From: Planctomycetota bacterium
GTDB lineage: Bacteria; Planctomycetota; Phycisphaerae; UBA1845
Reading direction: 5' to 3'
DNA length: 43,667 nucleotides
Assembly: GCA_024276605.1 (NCBI GenBank)
Contig: JAJRWX010000023.1
Coordinates: 145,538 to 189,204, forward strand
Below, one piece after another: positions 1-6,853 of this stretch; the first letter of the stretch is position 1, and each line of letters starts with the position of its first letter. Made by a program: the position numbers and the translations under genes. The notes under the pieces were generated by a model. It was not told the origin of the DNA and did not search any database. It saw only the letters and a program-made list of their open reading frames with translations.

Positions 1-1070
1 CACACACGGCTAAGGCCTTGCAACCCGTACTTAAAGCCGGCCCGTGCCAGGTGCGTGAGCGCCATGATGCCAAGCAACAAGCGTCGCTCGAATTGGCTTT
101 ATCCGAAAAAATCGACCTAGGTGATGATGTCAAAATGCCCTGGCAGCATGATGGTATCGCATGGCACACCGTTGACCACTTGGACCACAACGGCACGCCG
201 TGCGAATGGGATCCAGCGCTACTGCTATGGCTGGTGCGTACGATCGAATCTATTGGTAACTTTGCGCCGACAGATTGGAATCATCGTTCAAGAATCGAAA
301 TTAAGTCACCGGGAGCTACGCCGTGGTTCTGTCATATCCTTACGGGTAGTAAAGATTTAATCGAGGTCTGTCTGCGCGTGGATAACCGTACATTCACACC
401 ATCGCAACTGGCTAAGTTGAACATGAAAACGCTGGACGAGCGGCGAGACTTACCCATTTATGGCCAATGGGAACGGGTGCGCATTCGTACACCTCATCCC
501 GGCTGGCAGGAGGTGAAGCTGTATCTCCGGGATTTCAAAGATGTGACGAAGACCACTTTCCGCACCATGCTCAAAAAGGCTGCGGCATCGTATGATGGTA
601 AGCTCGTTGTTGCACAAACTGATCCTGATAGTGATAAGCCTTGGAAATCGCTCGGTATGGCATGGCATCTGTCGCAGAAGTCGATGTCGAACAGACAGAT
701 GGCCGGTTGGAAACCTGACTTGCTCGTGACACTCGTAGGCCGATTCAAAGCGCTGCAGGCAGATTTAGATTTTTCGTGGGACTCTAAAACCGCCGGGCAG
801 TTTACCGTACCCGGTGAAACAATGCCCGCGGGGAAAATCGTCACCAACATGGGAAGAGCGCTGCGTGTGGAATTACGTGCGCCTAGCGGGCTTTTGACAC
901 CAACGCAAGTTGAGCGCCTGGGCCAAGACGTGGAGATCAAACCATGCCCCGCTTATGATCGAATCGTCTTCTGGGTACGCTCGCTCTCCCATATCGACAC
1001 CAAACAGTTGCGTCAGGTATGGCACGCTTGCCGTGAAACTGAGGTATCTCAGAGGTTACAATCCGCATGA
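1..1070 (+). CDS. uvrA: UvrA C-terminal end with planctomycete-type C-terminal extension (partial)
   Basis: The reading frame is open from the window edge (first full codon at 3), so this is the 3' end of a longer gene. The first visible residues, HTAKALQPVLKAG, resemble the HTARFLxPVL end of UvrA, the damage-recognition ATPase of nucleotide excision repair. About 340 further residues follow that are absent from E. coli UvrA. They contain two similar halves, each opening with a PW...G..WH motif (MPWQHDGIAWHT and KPWKSLGMAWHL), suggesting an internal duplication. As I recall, planctomycete UvrA proteins carry such a tail; its function is unknown to me. The TGA stop overlaps the next ATG (ATGA), implying translational coupling. 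Alternative: a separate planctomycete protein starting at TTG 18. The UvrA-like junction and the open upstream frame argue against that. Confidence 0.72.
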   Translation, partial: HTAKALQPVLKAGPCQVRERHDAKQQASLELALSEKIDLGDDVKMPWQHDGIAWHTVDHLDHNGTPCEWDPALLLWLVRTIESIGNFAPTDWNHRSRIEIKSPGATPWFCHILTGSKDLIEVCLRVDNRTFTPSQLAKLNMKTLDERRDLPIYGQWERVRIRTPHPGWQEVKLYLRDFKDVTKTTFRTMLKKAAASYDGKLVVAQTDPDSDKPWKSLGMAWHLSQKSMSNRQMAGWKPDLLVTLVGRFKALQADLDFSWDSKTAGQFTVPGETMPAGKIVTNMGRALRVELRAPSGLLTPTQVERLGQDVEIKPCPAYDRIVFWVRSLSHIDTKQLRQVWHACRETEVSQRLQSA

Positions 1071-1726
1071 CAACGTTAATTCCCACGCGCTATTTGTTCG
1101 ACTTTGAGTTTCCACTGTTATACCGAAGCAAGTTGCCTCGTATCAACGGCAAATTACAGGATTGGTCCGACGAATATCTACTACCCACGTTTAGCCAACT
1201 CGACAACCAAACTGATTTTGGCCTGGTTTATGCCTGTTGGAATCAAGACGGCCTCGCTATTGCGTGTCGCGTCGCTGGTAAGAAACGCGCTTTAGTCTGC
1301 GACCCTCAGCGATATTGGGCGGGAGACAACCTTCGACTGTGCAGTGACATGCGTGATGCACGCAGCAACAAACGAGCGACGAAATATTGTCAGCAGTTTT
1401 ACTTTTTACCAACCGGCGGTGGTCCCAAGAAAAACAAGCCGGTAGCAGGGTCGGCGCAGATAAAACGAGCCAAGGATCATGCACCGTCGATTTCAGTGGA
1501 TCGGATAGAGGTGGCATCATCTGTCCGCAAGACAGGCTATTCGATGGAAGCTATTATCCCGTCGGCCTGTTTGTCGAGCTTTGATCCGGAGCAACATCAC
1601 CGGATCGGCCTATACTACATCTTGGAGGATCGTGAACTTGGTCAGCAATACCCAACCGTCGGCGATGACCTCAACTGGCATGTGGACCCCTCAACCTGGC
1701 CAACCGCGGTTTTGGTCAAGCCATAG
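1067..1726 (+). CDS. CBM9/DOMON-like beta-sandwich protein, cytoplasmic
   Basis: 219 residues with no signal peptide or membrane segment. It opens with a short lead and a G-K-L-x-D-W motif (NGKLQDWSDEYLLP), has central FGLVYACWNQDGLAIACRV strands and a YSMEAIIPSACL...HRIGLYYILED segment. This is the pattern of carbohydrate-binding family 9-like (DOMON-related) domains, where E-x-x-IP and R-I-G-x-x-Y mark the last strands. Planctomycetes have many such stand-alone domains of unknown ligand. The ATG overlaps the uvrA stop by four bases, and arfB follows within about 35 bases, so it belongs to the same transcript. Its link to repair or translation rescue is not evident. The fold assignment comes from motif shape only. 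Confidence 0.6.
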   Translation: MTTLIPTRYLFDFEFPLLYRSKLPRINGKLQDWSDEYLLPTFSQLDNQTDFGLVYACWNQDGLAIACRVAGKKRALVCDPQRYWAGDNLRLCSDMRDARSNKRATKYCQQFYFLPTGGGPKKNKPVAGSAQIKRAKDHAPSISVDRIEVASSVRKTGYSMEAIIPSACLSSFDPEQHHRIGLYYILEDRELGQQYPTVGDDLNWHVDPSTWPTAVLVKP

Positions 1727-1759
1727 TTGATATTGGATAGACGATTCGTGAAACCTGCT

Positions 1760-2176
1760 ATGTCAAAATGGACATCATCATTAAGGCCCTGGCTCGAAAC
1801 GCGTTACGCACGATCATCTGGACCGGGAGGTCAGCACGTCAACAAAGTTGAAACGCGCGTCACGATTCTTTTCGATTTCAACGCGTGTGAGTTCGTGACG
1901 GCCTGGGAAAAACGCCGCATTCGTTCACGATTGCATAGCCGCCTATCACATGATGGCCGGCTTCGCGTCTCCTGTCAGATGCATCGTAGTCAACGTAGAA
2001 ACCGCGTGATGGCGATGGAACGACTCATCGAATTGCTACAACAGGTAACGACCAAACCAAAGAAACGCATAGCGACAAAACCTTCCGCACGCGCCAAGCA
2101 ACGAAGGCTTGACGATAAGAAAAAACGTAGCGCCATCAAACACGAACGATCACGGGGTATAGACCATGGCGGATAA
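1760..2176 (+). CDS. arfB: Peptidyl-tRNA hydrolase ArfB (YaeJ-type ribosome rescue factor)
   Basis: 138 residues from the ATG at 1760; an in-frame TTG at 1727 is a less likely start. The catalytic GGQ lies at residues 23-25 within SSGPGGQHVNKVETRV, the signature of the RF1-like hydrolase domain. The C-terminus is a Lys/Arg-rich tail (KPKKRIATKPSARAKQRR...DDKKKRSAIKHERSRG), which in ArfB enters the empty mRNA channel of stalled ribosomes. The protein releases nascent chains from ribosomes stalled without a stop codon. Length fits ArfB (about 140 aa) and not a full release factor. The 3' end overlaps the next gene by 11 bases. No obvious Shine-Dalgarno, consistent with coupling to the upstream genes. 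Confidence 0.9.
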   Translation: MSKWTSSLRPWLETRYARSSGPGGQHVNKVETRVTILFDFNACEFVTAWEKRRIRSRLHSRLSHDGRLRVSCQMHRSQRRNRVMAMERLIELLQQVTTKPKKRIATKPSARAKQRRLDDKKKRSAIKHERSRGIDHGG

Positions 2177-2975
2177 TCATCAGGATAATCTTAACGTGAG
2201 TGTAATAAATGAACCGGAGGTTGGAGCTGGGATGATTTCTTTTGTTATCCCCGCCCATAACGAATCCGAACTGATCGAGCGCACGATATCGCATATCATC
2301 TCGGCTGTAAAATCGCTGGATAAACCATACGAAATCATCGTGGTCAACGACGATTCATCCGACGACACAACAGAGATCGCCGAGCGATGTGGTGCCCGCG
2401 TTGTTTCCGTCTGTCTACGACGCATCAGTGCGGTGCGCAACGCTGGAGCAAAAGAAGCACGGGGAAACACGTTAGTCTTTGTAGATGCTGACACCATGTT
2501 ACCAGCAGAAACTTTAAGTGCAGCTATGAGTAGTCTGGCATCCGGCACCATCGGCGGTGGCGCCGCTATACATTTCGATTGCAAGGTGCCCTGGTGGGCT
2601 GGTGTGTTGGGGTGGCTATGGAATGTTATGGCCCCCAGAAAACTATGGGCGGCCGGCTGTTTTATATTCGTCAAACGAGAAGCCTTTGAATCCGTGGGTG
2701 GTTTCGATGAATCGTATTATGTCGGAGAAGAGCTTGTACTCAGTCTGGCGTTAAAGCGTGTCGGTCGTTTTGTCATTCTCCAAACGCCGGTCATCACCTC
2801 CGGTCGAAAGACCATCTCCCACGGACTGTGGGCCACGACACGCGTCTTCCTGCAGCTTATGTGGCATGGCCACAAAGCCATGAAGCGTCCGGACGGCCTA
2901 GAATACTGGTACGACCGCTCGAAGAAAAAGACAACACGAAAAACTTTCTTGCTTTGTATACCCTATATTTGTTAA
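2166..2975 (+). CDS. Family 2 glycosyltransferase
   Basis: GT2 (GT-A fold) enzyme of up to 269 residues. It shows the N-terminal FVIPAHNE strand-loop, the nucleotide-binding VVNDDSSDDT motif, the metal-binding DADT (DXD type) at about residue 107, and the acceptor-side GGFDESYYVGEE region. It transfers a sugar from an activated donor to an unknown acceptor, probably in cell-envelope or polysaccharide synthesis. There is one hydrophobic Trp-rich stretch (VPWWAGVLGWLWNVM) that may bind the membrane. The ATG at 2166 overlaps arfB by 11 bases. A second ATG at 2232 has GGAG at a suitable distance and begins right at MISFVIPAHNE, so it may be the true start. Last gene of the overlapping run. Confidence 0.85.
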   Translation: MADNHQDNLNVSVINEPEVGAGMISFVIPAHNESELIERTISHIISAVKSLDKPYEIIVVNDDSSDDTTEIAERCGARVVSVCLRRISAVRNAGAKEARGNTLVFVDADTMLPAETLSAAMSSLASGTIGGGAAIHFDCKVPWWAGVLGWLWNVMAPRKLWAAGCFIFVKREAFESVGGFDESYYVGEELVLSLALKRVGRFVILQTPVITSGRKTISHGLWATTRVFLQLMWHGHKAMKRPDGLEYWYDRSKKKTTRKTFLLCIPYIC

Positions 2976-3032
2976 GGTGTACCAGCGTCGGGTCGGCGTT
3001 GGCTTGTCAAACATTGATCGAAAGGGGTTCGC

Positions 3033-4271
3033 ATGTCCGCTACATTTCGCCACGGTACTTTGAACTCACCCATGCTGGGGTTGACTATATTGGTTACACT
3101 TTATGGTTCATTAGGAATTCCGGTAGTAGGTCTTGCAGCTACCGGCACATGGTCGCAGTTATCACCCTACCCCACGCCCATCACCAACAATGCAGTGACG
3201 AGTGTGTGTAATGCCGGTACATGTACGATATATAGTTTTATGGGCATGACAGATCCGACGGATTCGAACACAATCACCGCTACATCCTACAAATTGACAT
3301 CACCGGGGACGGGAGGATGGGTTCAGATAGCTGACGCGCCGATGCTGAACGGCCTGGCTAAAATTGCGGCATCAGCCGTCACATGTAACGGCGAGGTTTA
3401 TCTCATCGGCGGTTACACAGTGGCGTTTATCACTGAAACAACCGAACAGCGTTTTTTCCGTTACAATCCAAACACCGACGACTACACCCAGCTCGCTAAT
3501 GTGCCCACGGAAGTTGATGATACCGTAGTCGGCGTTTACCAAGATCGATACATCTACTTGATTAGCGGTTGGCACGGACCGCTCAATGCCAATACGCGCG
3601 CGGTGCAGGTTTATGATACCATGACAAACACTTGGCAGCAGGCTACGCAGTTGCCCAATGACGTCAACGGTCGCTTCGGGCACGCCGGTGGATTGGTCGG
3701 TGGCCAAATCACCTTCATCGATGGCTCGCGTGTGGGAGCCAATTTCCCCATCGACCACTCTACGGTTGTCGGCACGATCGACGCGAATGATGTCACCAGT
3801 ATCACCTGGCAACAACCCGGCCCTTCGCCCTTCTCGCAAACCTATCGCGCCGCAAACTCTATTGGTGCTCTTGGCTGTGATCGCATACTGTTCGTGGGCG
3901 GCACGGACAACCCATACAATTTCGACGGGCAAGGCTACAACGGTCAGCCCTCCAATCCCTTGAACCAGGCCTTTATCTACGAACCCTCCTTAGACAAGTG
4001 GTCACTTGTCGAAGATAGCGCGGGCACTCATACATTAACCATGGACCATCGAGGCCTAGTGCTCTTTGATGACAAATGGGTGATCGTAGGCGGCATGACC
4101 GGGCCGGGTTCACCCACAAATCTGGTCCAAGCCATGTCAATTTCCGGCGCATGTGACGCGATCAAGATACCTACAACGTCGGCGTGGACCATGCTGATAC
4201 TCACGCTAGGCATTCTAGTCACCGGTTCCATTGTGCTTACACGCAGAAAAGGTGTTGGAATGAATGATTGA
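3033..4271 (+). CDS. Secreted kelch-repeat protein with IPTL/IPTVSEWG-like C-terminal sorting tail
   Basis: 412 residues preceded by AAAGGGG. The first 36 residues look like a signal peptide (hydrophobic MLGLTILVTLYGSLGIPVVGLA). The body has kelch-type motifs, a strand then Gly-Gly or a variant: EVYLIGGYT, YIYLISGWH, QITFIDGSR, RILFVGGTD, KWVIVGGMT, with YDTMTNTWQQ-like turns. This predicts a beta-propeller. The end (from about residue 379) is IPTTSAWTMLILTLGILVT plus an RRK cluster: a short motif, one membrane helix and a basic tail. That matches the architecture of IPTL-CTERM/PEP-CTERM-like sorting signals, so the protein is probably processed and exported to the cell surface. Ligand unknown. 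Confidence 0.8.
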   Translation: MSATFRHGTLNSPMLGLTILVTLYGSLGIPVVGLAATGTWSQLSPYPTPITNNAVTSVCNAGTCTIYSFMGMTDPTDSNTITATSYKLTSPGTGGWVQIADAPMLNGLAKIAASAVTCNGEVYLIGGYTVAFITETTEQRFFRYNPNTDDYTQLANVPTEVDDTVVGVYQDRYIYLISGWHGPLNANTRAVQVYDTMTNTWQQATQLPNDVNGRFGHAGGLVGGQITFIDGSRVGANFPIDHSTVVGTIDANDVTSITWQQPGPSPFSQTYRAANSIGALGCDRILFVGGTDNPYNFDGQGYNGQPSNPLNQAFIYEPSLDKWSLVEDSAGTHTLTMDHRGLVLFDDKWVIVGGMTGPGSPTNLVQAMSISGACDAIKIPTTSAWTMLILTLGILVTGSIVLTRRKGVGMND

Positions 4272-4326
4272 AGAATCCACTCAGTGAAGCCTACAACACC
4301 GTTTAATTCTTCCTGACACTTTTTTT

Positions 4327-4596
4327 CTAGCCTAGCGGCTTATCGATGACTTTTTTTCGGCAGGCGTCGCAGAGATCAAATCGAAAGCAGCGGTAAGTAC
4401 GATCTTCGATGTCATCGGGATTGGCGCGTTGTAATTGCTTGATGACCTCGTCCAGGGCGCGAGACGTATCTTCCGGGCGTACCGGGGTGATGTCGATGGG
4501 GCTAGCTGCGGCAAAGATTTCGAGCTTGGCGATGTATCGTTGGTGATCGTTAGCTTGCAACTCAGCACCACATTTGTCGCATTCATATCGAATCAT
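4327..4596 (-). CDS. Small zinc-binding protein, planctomycete hypothetical
   Basis: 89 residues with two CxxC pairs, CDKCG at 6-9 and CDACRKK near the C-terminus, separated by about 65 residues that include a helical DEVIKQLQRA stretch. The pairs probably form one zinc site joining the ends. No signal peptide or membrane segment. It lies between the kelch gene (convergent) and the YugP-like gene (same strand, 70 bp upstream) and may share that gene's transcript. I do not recognise a specific family. Codon use and the Cys pattern make it look like a real gene. Confidence 0.65.
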   Translation of the reverse strand: MIRYECDKCGAELQANDHQRYIAKLEIFAAASPIDITPVRPEDTSRALDEVIKQLQRANPDDIEDRTYRCFRFDLCDACRKKVIDKPLG

Positions 4597-4666
4597 GCTT
4601 ACGGTTCACATGGCGCTGGCTGCACAAGTAACGCTTATCTGAATCTTCCATAGCGATGATTCGCAT

Positions 4667-5371
4667 TTAGTTACGTCGCCCTAGCACAATCGAAGCATAG
4701 TAAAACAGCGTCATGATTGCCGTAAGTGTCGCTGCGACGTAGGTCATCGCCGCGGCATTGAGTACTTGGCCGACGACAACATCTTCTTTGGATGTGATCA
4801 TGTTTTGATTAAGCAGAATTTCTCGTGCGCGCGAGGAGGCATTGAACTCCACGGGAAGATTCACCAGTTGAAAGACAACCACGACGCCGAAAAAGATCAA
4901 TCCCGCAATAGCCAAGTTCATTATATTGAAAAGCATACCGGCTATGACCAGGATGATCGACAGATTGCTGCCTAACGAAGCCATCGGTACCAATGTACTG
5001 CGAAGAGCCAAAGGCGCGTAGCTTGTAGCATGTTGAATGGCATGACCCACTTCGTGCGCGGCGATGCCCAGGGCGACGAGTGAGCGCCCGTTGTACACAT
5101 CGGGACTGAGTCGCAGCTTTTTGTGACTGGGGTCGTAATGGTCACCGAGAAACGATTTCACCGGCTCGACGACCACATCCGTAATGCCGTAGACATCAAG
5201 GATGCGCTGCGCCGTCTGTGCGCCGGTCATGCCGCTACTAGCCTGGAACCTACTACCCATCGCGTAGGCTCTCTTGACCTTCGCATTCGCCCAAATGGTC
5301 AGCAAAATAGCCGGGCCTACATAAACAAAATACATCGGGTCAAACATATAAAAAAATGCTAGCATCTGCAT
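4667..5371 (-). CDS. YugP-type zinc-dependent membrane metallopeptidase
   Basis: 234 residues. An N-terminal membrane segment (MYFVYVGPAILLTIWANA) is followed by a soluble catalytic part with HEVGH at residues 106-110 in GIAAHEVGHAIQHA, and then two or three hydrophobic helices (SIILVIAGMLFNIMNLAIAGLIFFGVVVVF; TYVAATLTAIMTLFYYASIVL). Between them lies PVEFNASSRAREIL, where the Glu may be the third zinc ligand. The length and order match the YugP/DUF-type membrane protease family found widely in bacteria. Substrate unknown. ATG at 5371 preceded by AAGGA/AGGA. Transcribed toward the 89-residue zinc protein. Confidence 0.85.
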   Translation of the reverse strand: MQMLAFFYMFDPMYFVYVGPAILLTIWANAKVKRAYAMGSRFQASSGMTGAQTAQRILDVYGITDVVVEPVKSFLGDHYDPSHKKLRLSPDVYNGRSLVALGIAAHEVGHAIQHATSYAPLALRSTLVPMASLGSNLSIILVIAGMLFNIMNLAIAGLIFFGVVVVFQLVNLPVEFNASSRAREILLNQNMITSKEDVVVGQVLNAAAMTYVAATLTAIMTLFYYASIVLGRRN

Positions 5372-5552
5372 CGTCCTGTTATCCTTCGTATCAATGGCCT
5401 ACATGTACTTCAGCGTCGTTGATCTTACGTCCTGATGGTATTGTATATACGCCACACCCAACTTGGCGAGTAGAGATTTAGCCTCTATTTTCTAATCGAC
5501 AAATTTTCCCCACCAGCCGTAGGATAGTATTACATGCTTAAAACATCCTTCA

Positions 5553-5640
5553 CCCGTAATTCCCGTGAAAACGGGAACCCAGTTTCGTGCTGAACGCACG
5601 GTGGAACGTCGGCGAATTCCTGCCTGCGCGGGAATGACGG
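5553..5640. repeat. Small inverted-repeat element (GTCATTCCCGC family), full-length copy
   Basis: The left arm CCGTAATTCCCGTGAAAACGG and the right arm (TGCGCGGGAATGACGG) are imperfect inverted copies. The whole stretch resembles the widespread intergenic repeat that translates as VIPAQAGI / NWVPVFTGI. It lies just downstream of a coding remnant and the Cys-rich secreted protein gene. Related, shorter copies occur at 6799, 9794, 21608, 32958 and 34179. Confidence 0.75.
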
Positions 5641-5660
5641 ATGTATGCACGGGATTGCTG

Positions 5661-5717
5661 TTTATGGGCAGTTCACGGAGTAGTGGTGGGGATGAGACTT
5701 GAATGGGGACGTGAGCA
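5661..5717 (-). pseudogene. Remnant of a dockerin-like C-terminus
   Basis: Read on the minus strand this stretch gives VLTSPFKSHPHHYSVNCP and then a stop. It aligns without gaps with the last 19 codons of the large secreted protein whose stop lies at 6854 (VLAFQFEPYPYADPLNCP and stop). By hand count about 38 of 57 bases agree, with identical NCP-stop ends. Similarity stops abruptly upstream. I read it as a decayed fragment of a third paralogue of this secreted family, now directly behind the 300-residue paralogue. Could be coincidence at this length. Confidence 0.4.
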
Positions 5718-5763
5718 CGATAACTGTCCACGCTCCAGTTGTATGTCGTGTTATTGCACGTCC

Positions 5764-6666
5764 TCAAACGATAACGTGAGACCTACCAAAGTAGAGTTTA
5801 CCACCGATGAGTAGCAGCAGTGACAAGACCACCAGCCCCCATTCGGACACGGTCGGGATATTTTGCGGGCAGTTCCCGGCTATAGCATCAGCAATACTCT
5901 TACACTCACCGACGCAGCCTGCAATGGGGGTATGACTTACCTGACCTGTTTGTGCGTCGCACGAGTCGTCAGTGCATGGATCAAAGTCGTCGATCGGCGT
6001 TAAGCTGCTATTGCCAGGCGTACAGCATTGAATGGCTTCGTTAAAGTTAGCTGTGTGGCTACAGTCCCCCGTGGTCGTGTTACAGGTGTCATTAGTGCAA
6101 GCGTTGTTATCGAAACAGTCGGTATTCGTTATGCAACCGGCGCAGCCAACAATGGGAGTATGACTCACTTGACCGGTTTGTGAATCGCAGACGTCGTCAG
6201 TACATATTTCAAAGTCAGTGATGGGCGTCAAAATACCTGAGAAAGGGTCACAGCAATCCGTCGTATCGTTGAAGTTGTTTGTATTTACACACCCATCGCA
6301 ACTCGTACAAATGTCATCAGTACAAGCGTTGCCATCGTTGCAGGCAGTATTAGTAGTACAAGTAGAACAGCAAGGGCCATTCCCAAAATCTGGTCCCTGA
6401 TTATTACCGTTAAGCGGACTACACTCCTGACCTGGGCGAAATACGTTGGGTACGGGTAGTCCGCTGCAGGTGGCTGCCGTCACATTTTGTCTGCAACTTG
6501 TAGAGCCAGGGCCGATATTGTAGCAACATGAGCCTGTCGGATCTTGTGCCTGGGCTGACATGACCATGGTTGACAATATAATTGTCAGAACACCCAGTCG
6601 TAACACTGTAGCGTTTCGCAAAAAAACGCCCCCAGAACTACCGCGAGATGCTTCTTTCCTGTCCAT
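5764..6666 (-). CDS. Secreted Cys-rich protein with CTDC-type repeats and IPTVSEWG sorting tail
   Basis: 300 residues, ATG at 6666 preceded by GGAG. Residues 1-40 form a long signal peptide ending AQA. Next comes a CCYNIGPGSTSC...Cys module, then three copies of the D/N-x-C-T-D-D-x-C-D-x-x-T-G-x-V-S-H-T-P-I pattern (Dictyostelium CTDC-type Cys repeats). The C-terminus from about residue 270 is IPTVSEWGLVVLSLLLLIGG plus a basic tail, a classic IPTL/IPTVSEWG sorting signal: motif, one membrane helix, cationic end. Probably a disulfide-rich surface protein. Its N-terminal Cys module closely matches the second half of the larger protein encoded upstream (GACCYDIGPGTTKC...NNGPDSGNGP), so the two genes are paralogues that differ in their anchoring end. 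Confidence 0.82.
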   Translation of the reverse strand: MDRKEASRGSSGGVFLRNATVLRLGVLTIILSTMVMSAQAQDPTGSCCYNIGPGSTSCRQNVTAATCSGLPVPNVFRPGQECSPLNGNNQGPDFGNGPCCSTCTTNTACNDGNACTDDICTSCDGCVNTNNFNDTTDCCDPFSGILTPITDFEICTDDVCDSQTGQVSHTPIVGCAGCITNTDCFDNNACTNDTCNTTTGDCSHTANFNEAIQCCTPGNSSLTPIDDFDPCTDDSCDAQTGQVSHTPIAGCVGECKSIADAIAGNCPQNIPTVSEWGLVVLSLLLLIGGKLYFGRSHVIV

Positions 6667-6798
6667 AACTAGAACTCCACACGCACCGCGATATTCGCAG
6701 CAATACTGCCACGTACGAGTGCGAATCCCCTACGGGAGATATATTACCAAATTTCGCCATAGAAAAGCAAGCGAAATAATAGGCCTTTTTTCATTTTT

Positions 6799-6845
6799 CC
6801 GTCGTTCCCGCAGACGGGAACCCAATTTCATGCTGTATGCGCGGT
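6799..6845. repeat. Partial small inverted repeat (GTCATTCCCGC family)
   Basis: GTCGTTCCCGCAGACGGGAAC is a short hairpin followed by CCAATTTCATGCTGTATGCGCGGT, the same order as the left half of the element at 5553 and the copy at 9794. It sits between the stop of the large secreted protein (6854) and the upstream region of the 300-residue paralogue. Both it and the 9794 copy are preceded by a similar GGCCTTTTTtCATTTT stretch. Confidence 0.65.
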
Positions 6846-6853
6846 TTTTCTTT

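Noticed and set aside
4272-4326. GAAGAAT...ATTCTTC followed by a T-run as a kelch-gene terminator
   Set aside because: The loop is about 35 bases and the T-run is separated from the stem by several bases; too weak to list as a terminator.
5492-5767. Minus-strand frame of 91 codons containing VIPAQAGI and NWVPVFTGI
   Set aside because: These are translations of a dispersed inverted repeat, plus a decayed dockerin end in another frame. Not a gene.
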